The notes beneath the pieces are model-generated. The model was given only the letters and a program-made list of their open reading frames with translations. It did no database searches and was not told the origin of the DNA. Shown here piece after piece: positions 20,690 through 31,799 of a stretch of DNA of 64,000 bases. This DNA comes from Seminavis robusta (lineage: Eukaryota > Bacillariophyta > Bacillariophyceae > Naviculales > Naviculaceae). The position numbers and the translations under genes are program-made. How positions within the stretch are numbered: position 1 is the first letter of the stretch; every line of letters starts with the position of its first letter. Location of the stretch: positions 62,001 through 126,000 of the forward strand of contig CAICTM010000089.1 of assembly GCA_903772945.1 (NCBI GenBank). Direction: 5' to 3'.

Positions 20690-22948
20690 TTAGGTTCCAA
20701 CGTCGTGAGCCTTTTTCTCGTCTTCTTTCACATCATCTGCACTTTGTTCTTTCATCATCTCCATGGCACTGTCCAGCACAACTTGCTCCGTGTCATCTTC
20801 GACCTGATTAGGACCTCTGTAGGCATCTTGAAGTTGCTCCTTTAACTTGGTTTGCATTTGCTCGGACAGCGCCAAGAACTCTTCTTCGTTGCCACAGATT
20901 TCTTGGAAGATGCCCCGTGCCTGTTCAAAGGCTTCGTCTACAATCAATGGCATGGCTGGCCGTTTCAGGACATGAAGTCCACTCACTTTTCGATGGTTCT
21001 CTCCATCGTCGTCGTCGTCGTCCAGCAAACCATACGAAAATGTCGTTTGGTAGATTTCATCGGCATCATCTCCCGATGATTCAAGAATAACCTTGACAGC
21101 CTGGTCCAGAACGGCAGTAATGGTGCTATCGTCGACCGTCTCTTTCGTTTGGTCCACAATCGTGGTCAAGTGCAGTACGTTACAACCGGCAGGAACCACT
21201 CGCGCAGATTCGTCCAAGACAATGCCATGAATTGCATAGTTGTGTTGTTCCAAGATGCCCCCTGGTGGGATGATAATCACAGATCGCGAGGCATCTGGCA
21301 CCACGGAACCATGTATGATACTGATCCTTCGGAGTTCTCTTCTTGGAGGCAACGATTTGGTCAATAGTTTGGCATCCTGTGCAATCACTACATGAGTCGC
21401 TTGCACATGCTTTTCTTTGGCGGGAACTGCCCCCATGAATGCGTCGTCACTTGCCGCCAAGGTGACACCACTAACAGCGTTGTTGTTGTCGGACGTCCAT
21501 GTGACTGCTTTGGGGACTCGTCTCAACAAATAAGTGGCACCATAGACTGCCGCCGATCGACAAAAGAATTGACTCATTTCCCCGCTTCCATAGACAAGTG
21601 TCAAGAAGGCTGTCGTTCCGTATCGGCCCAGTGCTTTGAGATGATCGCACAAGCGACCCATCCCCTCCAGCGTGGACAATCCCACAGCCTGATTTTCATT
21701 GCCACTACATGTACTGCCACCAACCTCCAATGCCAGTGCATGCCGAATCAATTGTCGCAACTGAGGAGATAGTTTGGCATGAGTTTGTAGATACGTTTCA
21801 AAATCCATGTTTTGTTCCATGCAATCGTACAGCGTCTGAAGGTCCTTTTGCGAGACGGCCTTGTTTTGGGGTCGAGCCAAAGATCGGCCTTGATTGAGTT
21901 GTCGTTCATTCAAGGAGAGTACTCCTTCTTCCGTATTCTCTTGCTGGTTGTCATTATTGTTATTATTACTGTCCGTTGATAATAATAATTGTTGTTGTTG
22001 CAGTTCCCGTTCCGTCGCATAGTCCATGGCAGATTGAAAGAATTTCATGAATCGGCGCTTGTCCATGGGTGATGGCAACAAGGAACTTTGAAACACATCT
22101 CCTTTGGAACAAGGCACCCGTTCCAGCTTGTTGTTGTTATTGTGGTTGAGCCAATACACGGCTGCCATGGTTTGGAACTCCAAGTGTTCGGCAACATTGC
22201 TCGTCAACAATCCCTGTACGGCTTGACCCGATGCATACAAAAGACACGGATTGACATCCAATGCCAGTGATCGAGATTGTTGTTGTAAAACTCTCCTGGC
22301 AGCAATGGATTTCAGTGAAACAATCTTGTTGTTGTTGTCTTTTTGTTGTTGCCTTGTTTCATCTTGGCCTTCGTCATGATTATTGGGCACACACATGAAA
22401 AGAGTAGGATGAGTTCCATCTGCCATGGTCCATTTGGACATCGAAATTTCCAAGCGTATGCCATCGTTTTGTTCATTACTTTTTTGCGTGCCGACCACAG
22501 TGCCTTCTCCATACGGAGTTTGTACCTTGCATCCGATGGTGGTGACGGGAAAATCAGTCTTGATCTCTGTCGAATGGAACTTGAGTGTTTGGTACGATCC
22601 TTCTGGAGATAGCAATAACACATCGTCTTCTTCTGATGATGCTTCTTCAGGTCCATGCGATGGTGGTTGCTGTTGTCGTTCTTGCATATACCCAAAAGTC
22701 CAGACAGTGTCCAATTCACCATAATGATCATTGGGATCACAATGCAAGACTGTCTTGCCGGCACGGGTCAAGGCGGATGCCAAAATGGACTGGACAAGGC
22801 CAGTTCCACAGATAATCACGTCGTAGGACAGCAACAATCCTTCTTCGTCCTTGGCAGGCTCTTCTTCTTTGGCGGTGGTTGGAGCATCGTCATTGGTGAC
22901 TATTTCAGCTGTTATTTCTCCCTCTTCGTTTTCGACTTTGGTGGTCAT
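20690..22948 (-). CDS. Rab escort protein (GDI/CHM family)
   Basis: 752 aa, one exon, ATG at 22948. The N-terminus carries the GDI/REP fold's dinucleotide-like motif ICGTGLVQSILASALTRAGK (46-65), then VLHCDPNDHYGE. A second conserved block, GRYGTTAFLTLVYGSGEMSQ, continues into YGATYLLRR and matches the GDI/REP sequence-conserved region. REP binds newly made Rab GTPases and presents them to geranylgeranyl transferase II in the cytosol. At 752 aa it is longer than a GDI (about 450 aa) and close to REPs. The extra length comes from Gln/Asn-rich insertions (for example after RELQQQQ near 310-335), encoded by CAA/AAC runs. The absence of a GDI-length core and the insertion after the first block favour REP over GDI. 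It is convergent with the orphan gene at 18744. Confidence 0.85.
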   Translation of the reverse strand: MTTKVENEEGEITAEIVTNDDAPTTAKEEEPAKDEEGLLLSYDVIICGTGLVQSILASALTRAGKTVLHCDPNDHYGELDTVWTFGYMQERQQQPPSHGPEEASSEEDDVLLLSPEGSYQTLKFHSTEIKTDFPVTTIGCKVQTPYGEGTVVGTQKSNEQNDGIRLEISMSKWTMADGTHPTLFMCVPNNHDEGQDETRQQQKDNNNKIVSLKSIAARRVLQQQSRSLALDVNPCLLYASGQAVQGLLTSNVAEHLEFQTMAAVYWLNHNNNNKLERVPCSKGDVFQSSLLPSPMDKRRFMKFFQSAMDYATERELQQQQLLLSTDSNNNNNDNQQENTEEGVLSLNERQLNQGRSLARPQNKAVSQKDLQTLYDCMEQNMDFETYLQTHAKLSPQLRQLIRHALALEVGGSTCSGNENQAVGLSTLEGMGRLCDHLKALGRYGTTAFLTLVYGSGEMSQFFCRSAAVYGATYLLRRVPKAVTWTSDNNNAVSGVTLAASDDAFMGAVPAKEKHVQATHVVIAQDAKLLTKSLPPRRELRRISIIHGSVVPDASRSVIIIPPGGILEQHNYAIHGIVLDESARVVPAGCNVLHLTTIVDQTKETVDDSTITAVLDQAVKVILESSGDDADEIYQTTFSYGLLDDDDDDGENHRKVSGLHVLKRPAMPLIVDEAFEQARGIFQEICGNEEEFLALSEQMQTKLKEQLQDAYRGPNQVEDDTEQVVLDSAMEMMKEQSADDVKEDEKKAHDVGT

Positions 22949-23571
22949 TTTCTTCTTCAGACAAATCCTCTTCTAAGCTAGTGGCTCTTATTCACGCTCC
23001 TCCTTTATCGGTTTCGTGTGCCAAGAACGATAACAAGTCTGAGCTATGAGTTTCTACTACCGCGTATGATGTGGCTATTAGGGGTGACGATGTGTGGGAA
23101 TGGACAAGAGGAAGATGGATAAAAAACAAGGCAATAGAAAGATCGGCATCCTTCGATCGCATTCTAGCTACATGTAGCTAGCATTGGGGAGGGTTTGAAG
23201 TGTCATAAAAGCCAGCCAGCCTGTTTGAGTATAGCCATGAACGAAAAGAAGCCTGAAACAACAGTACATGCCGGTACCGATACCGGATGCAGTGTGTATC
23301 GTATCAGGTACGGTACCAGTACGGTACCATCTGAGAGCAAACGAGGGCACCAATGTGTTGATGAACGTCTTTCTACCGTACTTCATGGCTTATCGTTACA
23401 ATATGAGTTCTTGAAGTGTTTTGCCAGTTTATGATCTCCACTTGCAGTTTACTTCCCCTCGCCTGGAGCTTTCCTGGCCTTTTCGAGGATGAACGGTCTC
23501 TTTTTTTATGTCTGTCGCTTGCTTTTCGTACTTTGCGCCGTAGTGTCCGACCAATCTGTCCCACAGTCCTC
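22949..23571. other. spacer between REP and the U-box gene
   Basis: No gene seen. It contains a cluster of GGTACCG/TACCGGTA motifs at about 23270-23330 and an acatgtagctagc stretch near 23170. It serves as the REP upstream region and the 3' region of the U-box gene. Confidence 0.55.
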
Positions 23572-24627
23572 TTAGTTTGGAGGAGTTGATTCATCAGCAA
23601 CGACAACATGATTGACAAGAATATTCTGAGCCTCATCTCGTTCCCGGTTGGTTAAATTCTGCAAGGGGCAGTCATGTTGGCTCAACGACTTTTGCAACCA
23701 ACGGACCCCTTCGTCCATGTCGACGGGCATGCCATATTTTCCACAGTAAAGCGCTCGACCAAGAACGTACGCCGCAAAATCGGATCCTTTCGCAGCCGCA
23801 ATGGCAATAAACGCCATGCCTTTCACGGAACAAGTATGCTCCACTCCGTAGCCCGTGATGTAACAATATCCAAGCCACGCTGTGGCCCGTACACACCCCG
23901 CCGCATGTCCCTTTTGAAACCACGTGCAAGCCACTGTAGAGTCTTTTGGCACGCAACTCGTTCCAGCTCCAAACGCAAAGCCGAGCTTGAGCATTGCCGA
24001 CGTGTCCCCACTGGCGGCCGAAGCCTTCAAGGCATCCATAGCCGCTTCCTGACGCCCCTGTTTCTTCCAAAGCGATACCAAGTTTTCGTCGACAATGACT
24101 TCACAATCAACGAGAGCGTTGATGTATTCCTTGACACTGGGAGCTGGAAACAAACGGTCGCCCATGAGTTGCTTGGTTGCCGGGGACGTAATGGCTCGAT
24201 CCTCCTTTTTCGCCGTCTCGATGTACGCTTGAATGACAGGTTCATCGTACAAGTACCCATCTTCGGCACGGACTGGGTTGGGAGGAAGTTTCTTCGAGAG
24301 GAAACAAACGATCTTGTCCAACGGAAACTGCGTGTCCAGTTCTTCTCGACGTTGCATCTCTTCTTGTTTCTCTTGTTTCTTGATTTCGGCCACGAGACGT
24401 TGTCGCAGATGCGATTTCTTTAATCCCTTTGACGGGAGTCTTTTCCACTGACAAAGACCTTGAAGCTCTTTGTACGTCAACTTGCGCACGTCGTCGACCG
24501 AAACGTTGCTGAGGTCGGGACGACGAGTGGCGGCGAAGCTTGGCGCAACCTTGCGAGGCTCCACGAGCTTTGTGCACGAGACTGCATCCTTGTATGTCAT
24601 CTTGAAAGCGTCGGAGACTGAAATCAT
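23572..24627 (-). CDS. SAP-like, U-box and Sel1-repeat protein (putative E3 ubiquitin ligase)
   Basis: 351 aa from the ATG at 24627; the frame is open for 12 more codons but only from TTG. Residues about 45-82 (KLTYKELQGLCQ...LPSKGLKKSHLRQRL) resemble a SAP helix-extended-loop domain. Residues about 105-170 (FLSKKLPPNPVRAEDGYLYDEPVIQAYI...SPATKQLMGDRLFPAPSVKEYI) are a U-box, the RING-like fold that recruits E2 enzymes without zinc. Residues about 208-320 are three Sel1-type repeats, each with A-x-x-x-L-G and ending in an A-A-A-x-G-like turn. U-box plus Sel1 proteins are an expanded family in diatoms. The Sel1 array would bind substrate; the SAP-like segment could bind DNA, but it is short and only weakly matched. 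Confidence 0.75.
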   Translation of the reverse strand: MISVSDAFKMTYKDAVSCTKLVEPRKVAPSFAATRRPDLSNVSVDDVRKLTYKELQGLCQWKRLPSKGLKKSHLRQRLVAEIKKQEKQEEMQRREELDTQFPLDKIVCFLSKKLPPNPVRAEDGYLYDEPVIQAYIETAKKEDRAITSPATKQLMGDRLFPAPSVKEYINALVDCEVIVDENLVSLWKKQGRQEAAMDALKASAASGDTSAMLKLGFAFGAGTSCVPKDSTVACTWFQKGHAAGCVRATAWLGYCYITGYGVEHTCSVKGMAFIAIAAAKGSDFAAYVLGRALYCGKYGMPVDMDEGVRWLQKSLSQHDCPLQNLTNRERDEAQNILVNHVVVADESTPPN

Positions 24628-24762
24628 GGTCAAGTGGGCAACTTCGACTGAGGAATAGAGCAAACAGGTTGTTACGGTAGCTTCAAGTTAGTTGGTGCAA
24701 ATAAATGTCGAGCAAAACAGTTTTGTGTGTGCGATGCGACAAGAACGACTTGACTTTGCGGT

Positions 24763-25271
24763 TGTCAGAAAGGTATTTTCGTATGACGGACAGACGACTC
24801 GGGATCCACAATCACGGTTCGTGATTGGGGATGTGTGACTCAAATCAGATGGTTATCCGATCATCATCAGATGGCCAGGAGTACGAGGAACGAGGACAAT
24901 GGTCGTCTAGATGATGCAACTACAAAGGTTAGGAAGTTAGGTCGAAGAGATGAATGCAAGGAGCGATGGACGGAGCAAATGAATGGACGGATGAAGGTCA
25001 TAGGTTTAGTAAAGTGGGAAAGCCCTCCAGGGCCAACCATACACTTCAGGAAGATAGATCGACGAGATCTATCTGTAGATGAAACTGCGAGAAGCAGAGG
25101 ATCGAAAGATCCTGGTATATGTATGCATATCGGAGCTCAGTTGTAGAGCTCACAATCTGAACGAGAGAGAAAGAGAAAACGAAACAGATAGCCAGTCTAC
25201 TAGACAGTAGAGCTGGAAGGATATTGATTAAATTAGAGAAATTGTGCGTTCAAGTTCACACCTTTTCAACA
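24763..25271 (+). repeat. left LTR of the copia element
   Basis: 509 bp, TG...CA ends. It carries a row of perfect short hairpins: 24809-24827, 25052-25074, 25085-25097, 25099-25112 (ggatc, GAAA loop, gatcc) and 25133-25151. Nearly identical to 31800-32310 and 62842-63347. Confidence 0.95.
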
Positions 25272-25357
25272 CGTTTTAAAACGATAGCTATCAGGAAAGA
25301 GTGAGCTTGGATCCAGGTTGTCAAACAGAAAGGAGAAGAATTGAGAAGTAAGTAAAG

Positions 25358-26571
25358 ATGTCTACGGAGGTAGAGGTATCATCGTCGAGCAAGTATCCCA
25401 TCTTCGATGGGAAAGATGAGAAGTTCAGGTTCTACAAGGTCAAGATGATGGCCCATTTATCGAAGTATGGTACGTAGAACTGATGAAAGACTCTACGGAG
25501 ATCAAACCGGACAACTGGGAAAACCCTACAGGTACGGGCACAGTTGTCGGACGACGAAGTAGAAAAGATCGAAAGTCTTGCAGAAGAAGAACAGCAAGGC
25601 TGCTGGAATACTGCTGGATTCGATCAATGTGGAGACCATCGAAGGGCAAGTCGCCTTCGACCTACTGGCCTCACACCAAACGACTGACCATGCTGCTGGG
25701 AAATTCAAGGGCATGTGGGAGTCCATGCTGGACCTCTACGATGCTGAAGACAGTGGTGAGGTAGCAGCTCGACGAACGGAATACTACGCGATAAAGATGG
25801 ACATCAAGGAAAACCCAAAGAAGTTCGAGATTGGACTCGACGTGAAACGCAAGAAGCTAGCGAAGATGGGTTCAAGATATCGGACGAAGAGTACATCAAG
25901 GACCTTCTCGAGAAGATGCCGAAGAAGGAAGGAGAACTCGGAGTGTACCATGAAGTGAAGAAGAATGTTCTGGAAGGATCAAGACAACAGGACATGGAAT
26001 ACGGTAAAGAGTGTGGTGGATGACTTATGCGAATCTACGATGAGATTAAAGCACGGAACAAGTCGACAGACCACAATGGCGAACAGCTTTCATGATTGGA
26101 GAAAACAATTCAAGGGCAGATGCAGGAACTGTGGAAAGATCGGACACAAGCAACAAGACTGCCCAGACAAGAAAGGCTTGAACGGAAGAAGCTACGGACA
26201 AGGTACCAAGGAAAGTCAAACGGTAATTCAGCAGGAACAATGGGGCAGTAGCGGATTTCAAGGAAAGAAGAAGTTCAGCGGAAAGTGCTTCCACTGTGGA
26301 AAGATTGGCACAGGAAATCGGATTGCCTAAAATCAAAGGGAACAGCGAAATGTAGAAGGAGCAAACACAGCAAAGAAACAACGGAAGAGATGGCATTCAT
26401 GACGATGAGCGAAGAAATATGCATGCCATGCCGAGGAGTAAGGTTGTCAGACGATGAAACAGGAGGAGTAGAAAGAAGCATCGGAAATGAAGGCAAAGAA
26501 TGGGACGCGTTCTGGGACGATTTTGAAAGCGGAGATGACGTGGATGAAGATGAGAAAGCTTGGAGCAATTA
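25358..26571 (+). pseudogene. gag: copia gag region with two zinc knuckles (frame-broken)
   Basis: Starts at ATG 25358 (MSTEVEVSSSSKYPIFDGK) but the frame breaks near 25478 and again near 25865. Fragments in other frames continue a Gag-like helical protein (AAGILLDSINVETIEGQVAF). The first CCHC knuckle starts at 26121 (CRNCGKIGHKQQDC) and is intact. The second starts at 26286 (CFHCGKIG) and loses its His and last Cys to a frameshift. An acidic stretch (DDVDEDEKAW) follows. Gag would form the virus-like particle and bind the RNA. Comparison with the second copy at 63.4 kb shows that the breaks fall at different places. Confidence 0.85.
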
Positions 26572-26879
26572 ATTATGAGCGATGGACGCCCTAAATCTCT
26601 CCAAGAAGAACAACAACGACTGACTAAAGAAGAATCAGTCACATGACAACAAGAACCCAGACGTTCTTTCTGTCCTGCGAAACAAGAGAGCAGGGCAGAT
26701 TCCGACAGCGAACACTCCAGATTTAAAGCAAAACGGCACAACGAAGAAGTTTCTGAGAAGGGAGGAGAAACAACGAACGACAAATTCGCCCACAATCTAC
26801 GAAGACAACAACTACTACAGCTGTTTGAGCGAAGACGAGAAGAAAGAAAAGATGGCGACAGATTCCAAGATGCCCGAAC

Positions 26880-27650
26880 GTGCTAGAGGAACAGACTGTA
26901 CCGAGGTTGGAGTCGACACATGATGAAGATCAGCAAACTCCAATCCCATTGAACAACGACATCCCAATGAACCGAGCAAACCGAAGGATGGGAATGGACG
27001 ATTCACACATAGGTGGTATACAGTGGAGGAGAATCGCGGAAGAAGCATGCCAACTAATCCCCGAAGACATATGGGAAGGGCACTCGAGCCCAGAGATGAA
27101 GCACTGGTCGGAAACTTCGAACAGTTTCAGATGGTTGCTGAGGATGATGCCATACGAGATACAGAACAACCCCCATCTCGTGGAGCTCCAGGCGGAAGTG
27201 CTAGGTTGGGCGTGTGTTGCTCTTTCGCGATTGGACTCCAGACACGACAACAATCGCAGGGGCTATGTTAACGTGCAAGATAAAGCGCGGACAAACGTCG
27301 GCGAAGGAACAGGAAACGCAGGAATGTTCGGGTTCACGGCATTCAGCATTCCCGAAGTAGAAATGAAGTATGTAACGGAGATGGTCGCACAGGCTCAATA
27401 CAATCGGGATTGGAAGGTGCACGTGGATATGCCCTATTGGGAGAAGCGGATTCGCACAACCATGGCCAGTGATTGTCGGTGGAAGCGCTTGATTCTGAGT
27501 AGTGCTCGTGAGCAGACAAAGAACAGGCAACGAGCAATCAAACACCTGCAAGAAGGAAGATTACCCCAGAGTATATGTCGGAGAGGAAGATTTTCAATAA
27601 CTCTATCCTACGGAACTATGGTATCCCAAGGAGAGATCGCATTTACCTAA
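26880..27650 (+). other. 256-codon open segment of unknown function inside the copia element
   Basis: Open from 26880, with its first ATG at 26967. It is the longest intact frame in the element. The protein (for example MGMDDSHIGGIQWRRIAEEA and MMPYEIQNNPHLVELQAEV) is helical, Trp-rich, and has no zinc knuckle, protease, integrase or RT motif. It lies between the Gag knuckles and the protease, where copia elements normally have only a short linker. It may be an extra Gag-Pol domain or sequence captured by the element. Confidence 0.55.
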
Positions 27651-28199
27651 CACAACACCAACGTACACAATCAGCTGCAATACACAGAAGAACAGTCCGA
27701 CGACTGGTAGCGATAGAAACGAGCTCAAACTATTAGGCGCGAGCCAACCGACAAGTGGGAAGGGCTTTTGAGTTTATGTTGGGTCAGTATACCAAGGACG
27801 CTGGATGGCAAAGATCGGGCAAAACTATTGGCAAGTGCGTTTGAACTTTGCAGGAGTGATCACCCAATCACCAAGAGATCCATCCGTTACTACAAGGACG
27901 AACCATTATACCTACACGGATGGACTGACCACCGATCGTGATCGAGAACTCCCCGGCATCATGTACGAATGCGGCCTAGTCACACAAGGAAAGTGAGTCA
28001 CTTTGTGGACACCAACGTGCAGACAGGAATGCAGGTGATCATCCGTCAGGTTACCATACTTCCCACAGCGTCCGTAATGTGGCTCGTTAAAGCGTGGCAG
28101 TCGGAAGTTCGACAGGCAAGGAAGAAGCGCTGGCAAGATGTACAAGGTAATGAAGGAAGCGGATGATGTATGTGTTCACCATGAGGTCAGGAGAAGTTT

Positions 28200-28440
28200 C
28201 AGCCGGAGCACATGGATTGAGACAGTGGCGCATCAACTCATATGGGCTAATGTGGACGATGGAATGAGTGATGTGGAAGAAATTGATGAAGGAATCAAGG
28301 TTGAAGTGGAGACAAGATCCGAGAGTAAAGAAAGGCACGATCAAGTTAACGGCAATGCAACTGATGGCACGACGTATGACTTGACACTGTCGGATTACAA
28401 GTATGTCCCCAACCTGGGTGTTTGTTTATTTAGTTTGGTC
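28200..28440 (+). pseudogene. copia retropepsin region (frame-broken)
   Basis: The aspartic protease active site is readable at 28221-28244 as DSGASTHM, directly after TWI in a frame one base away. About 160 bp further on, a copia-type YKYVPNLGV...LFSLV stretch marks the end of the protease region. The frame changes between these two motifs, so no complete protease can be translated. Confidence 0.75.
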
Positions 28441-28699
28441 AGGCAATCCAGAAGGGTTGGAGCATCTCGATAAAGGAACCAAGATTGTCTTGACGCAACG
28501 CAACCAACGATAGTCTTTGATAAAATTAACTCAACCAAAGACGGATATCTTTGCGGCATTGATCTCTTTCCACAGGACATGCCACAAGAGAGCAGTTACG
28601 CGTGCACGGATGACACGGCATGGAAGCGACTGAAGAGATTCGCCAAGTGACACTGCGGATACGCCCAAATCGGAACAGCCAAGTAAGGTGAAGTACTGG

Positions 28700-29630
28700 A
28701 AAATCAATGATCTCCACAAGAAGCTGGGACATGCGAGTGAAGCCGCACTACGCAGGACAGCACATCAGTACGGGTGGAAGCTCACAGGACATTAAACCAT
28801 GTTCTCACTGTGGGAGCAGGACGAGCAAAGCAAGCACCCGTAGCCAAGGAGACTTCAACGACATCAGAGATCCCTGGAGAACGAATTTTTATAGATACCT
28901 CGTCTGTGGATGAAGGCACGTCTACCAAGGGAGGAAAGTATTGGCTGGCGATCATTGATGATGCTACCAGTATGCGATGGAGTAGGATCATTCAGACCAA
29001 ACGCGATGTCATCCTTAAAGTCAAGAACTTCATTCGAGTGATGGATCGCAGGGGCACTCCAGTACACTACATCCGGATGGACGATGCAGGAGAGAACAAG
29101 AAGCTGATGACGGAATGTGAAAACGCGATTGAACCATGTTGAGACGGTTAAGTTTGAGTAACTGGACGAGATACGCCTCAACAGAACGGAAAGGTAGAAA
29201 CGATGGATTGCAGTAGGCACGATCGAATTCGGGCCATGTCCACGAAGCGGTTTTGTTGAGAAGCAACGAAAGTTTTTCTACGGAGATGCAGTCATCACGT
29301 CACTGACGTTGAGAATGTACTACAGTCAGCATCTCATACAATCCAAGCTACCGCATGTTCTTGGAGAAGACATTCAACAATTATCCAAGTTGCGACGATT
29401 GGAGAGGTTGGATACGTCAAGTTGTTGGAAAGATCAAGGGAAAATACAAGATCGGGATTACTTATGCTGTATCTTGGAAGACACGGAATCACAGTGCAGA
29501 CACGTACAAGATGTACAATATCGCAACAGGAGCACAAGTACTCACACGCGATGTGATCTGGAGGACAAGACGTATGCCGAAGGAAGGGTATGGGTCTACC
29601 CAGCACAGCGAAGAACTCACACATATTGAA
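28700..29630 (+). pseudogene. copia GAG-pre-integrase and integrase region (frame-broken)
   Basis: HKKLGHASEAALRRTA near 28715-28765 is the His-containing pre-integrase motif. The catalytic core follows: FIDTSS...GKYWLAIIDDATSMRWSRII (about 28885-29000) and YIRMDDAGENKKL (about 29070-29105), supplying the first two catalytic acidic residues. Later fragments in other frames continue the C-terminal part up to about 29.63 kb. Frameshifts occur near 28680, 28790 and 29140. Confidence 0.8.
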
Positions 29631-30238
29631 AAGACAAACTCCTCAGCGTCCTACCTACAGAAAACGGGATCGAACTCTCATGATCTGCTCTTAAGCCCAC
29701 GAAGACTACCAAAGCAGGAGCAATCACACTAGAAACCAAGAAGATTAATAAAGTTCTCGCGATCCCAACAGCCAAACCACCTGACCCGGTCGCGACCAAA
29801 CTATCCAAGGCAACGCGGGAACTACAGAAACTCAGTGCGAGCTACAACCCCCAGGCCCTACAGACACTGGACAAGCTAGCGGCGGTACAACCTCATGACG
29901 GGGGCTCCCTCATGCAAGCACTTTCGGACGATGCATCCGAAGGAGGAGAGAAGATAACAGCTCAGCACGAACAACCGGAATCACCGCCAATGACAGAAAT
30001 GGCAAACTTTCGACGATTCCAATGACAGAACGTTTTGGGAACGCACATGAAGACTGGATGAGTTTGGGTACACGGCATCAGAAGTAGATTTGACGGGAGG
30101 ACTAGACAGGCATCCATTGATCAAGAGACTCTCGCATTATGACCCAAGGACTCAGGATCCAGCAAAGTACAAATATCTGTTCACCAAGCCAAGCACGTTG
30201 AGGAAGCTTGGGACCACCCGGAACCATTTCAGCGAGAA

Positions 30239-30870
30239 GTGGAGGGAGGCGATCAAAGGGAGCTAGACAAGATGGAGAAACTCAAGTCTGGCGCAAGATC
30301 AAGAGATCAAGAATGGAGAAGGGAGACGATGTGTCAAACACAATGGGTGCTGGAAATCAAGCGGAATGGAAGATTCAGAGCTAGATTGGTGGCCTGCGGC
30401 TACAGTCAGGTACCTGGAATTGATTTTGACAACATCTACAGTCCGGTGGCTAACGACATCACCTTCCGCATCATTTTGATTCTACTACTAAAGAAGATGG
30501 GAAGAGCGAAGGCAATTATCTTCGATATTGAGACAGCATTCCTACATGGAGACATGGACGTAGTCATCTACATGGACTGCCCAAAAGGACTAGAACACCA
30601 AGACGACGAATGTGTCATACTGGACAAGACCATCTATGGTGCTTGCCAGAGCGCACGACAGTACTACTTGAAGTTTGCGAGTGTCTGGAAGACTTAGGAT
30701 TCGTTACATGTCCTAGTGATCATGCCTCTTCATGCGGAACAAGAATGGGAAGATATGCGTGATTCTATGTTACGTGGATGACAATCTCACCATTGGAGAA
30801 GAACGATATCAAGGAAGTGCTTCAAGGGATTAAAGATCGAGGCTTGAACATGACATAGAGTACGAACTCA
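30239..30870 (+). pseudogene. copia reverse transcriptase (frame-broken)
   Basis: QWVLEIKRNGRFRARLVACG, then YSQVPGIDFDNIYSPVAND and FDIETAFLHGDMDVVIYM are classic copia RT blocks 1-3. The polymerase active site YVDDN lies at 30771-30785 in a different frame from the first part, so at least one frameshift separates them. Confidence 0.88.
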
Positions 30871-31093
30871 CGGACTACCTGAGCTGTGAGATTCGGATGA
30901 ATCCCCGAAAGGATGCTGCATGGGTGGGACAACCCCACATGATTAAGAAGATTCAAACCACTTCGGAGAGGAGGTACAGAAGCTACCCAAGTACAAGACT
31001 GCGGGAACGCCTGGACTCGGAATAGTAAAGACAGACGAACAGAGTGAATGGATCGCTGAAGAACAACAGAGCAGATATCGAACAGGAGTAGGC

Positions 31094-31756
31094 ATGCTCA
31101 TGTACCTGATCAAGCATTCAAGGCCAGAAATCTCGAACGCAGTACGAGAGCTAGCTAAGGTCTTGGGATGCGCAACGCCGGCAGCGTACAAGGAAATGCT
31201 ACGCTGTGTAAAGTACGTGTTGGACTCAAGGAACCGTGGACTTTTGATGAGACCAGAGAAGAACGAAGGACCGTGGAAATTGGAAGTATTCTCGGATTCG
31301 GATTGGGCCGGAGACAAGAACAACAGAAGATCAGTCACGTCCATGATGATCTTTCTCGAAGGTGTACTCATTCACTGGAGGTCCAAGCTACAGAAGGTCG
31401 TAGCATTGTCGAGTTCCGAAGCTGAGTTCTACGCGTGTGGCGAAGCAGTACGAGAAGTCCCGTTCATCGCGCAGATTCTGAAGTTCCTACAGATCAACGT
31501 GGAACTACCTGTGCAAGTGAAGATCGATAACGTAGGTGCTATCTTTATGTCAGAGAACAAGACAAGTGCAAGTCGAACAAGGCATATGGATACGAGGTGG
31601 CACTACGTGAACCAAATGCAGCAGGACGGCCTAGTGAAGATTGATTTTGTTCGCTCGGAAGACAACGTGAGCGACATTGGAACCAAGAATGTCAACGTCG
31701 AGACCCTCGACAGACATGCACCGAAACTAACAGGAGACAAGGAGCAATTGGTTTGA
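31094..31756 (+). pseudogene. copia RNase H region, in-frame C-terminal 220 codons
   Basis: Open to the stop at 31754-31756. It reads MLMYLIKHSRPEISNAVREL, SDSDWAGDKNNRRSVTS and VALSSSEAEFYACGEA, the typical copia RNase H with its acidic residues, and ends RTRHMDTRWHYV...DIGTKNV as in other copia polyproteins. The polypurine tract gaaaacaggaaggg lies at 31786-31799, next to the right LTR. Confidence 0.88.
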
Positions 31757-31799
31757 GTTGGTAAGAAGGTCGCTGCCATCATCGCGAAAACAGGAAGGG

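Noticed and set aside
25052-25151. Hammerhead ribozyme in the LTR
   Set aside because: GAAAC-like and hairpin pieces are present, but the CTGATGA core is missing.
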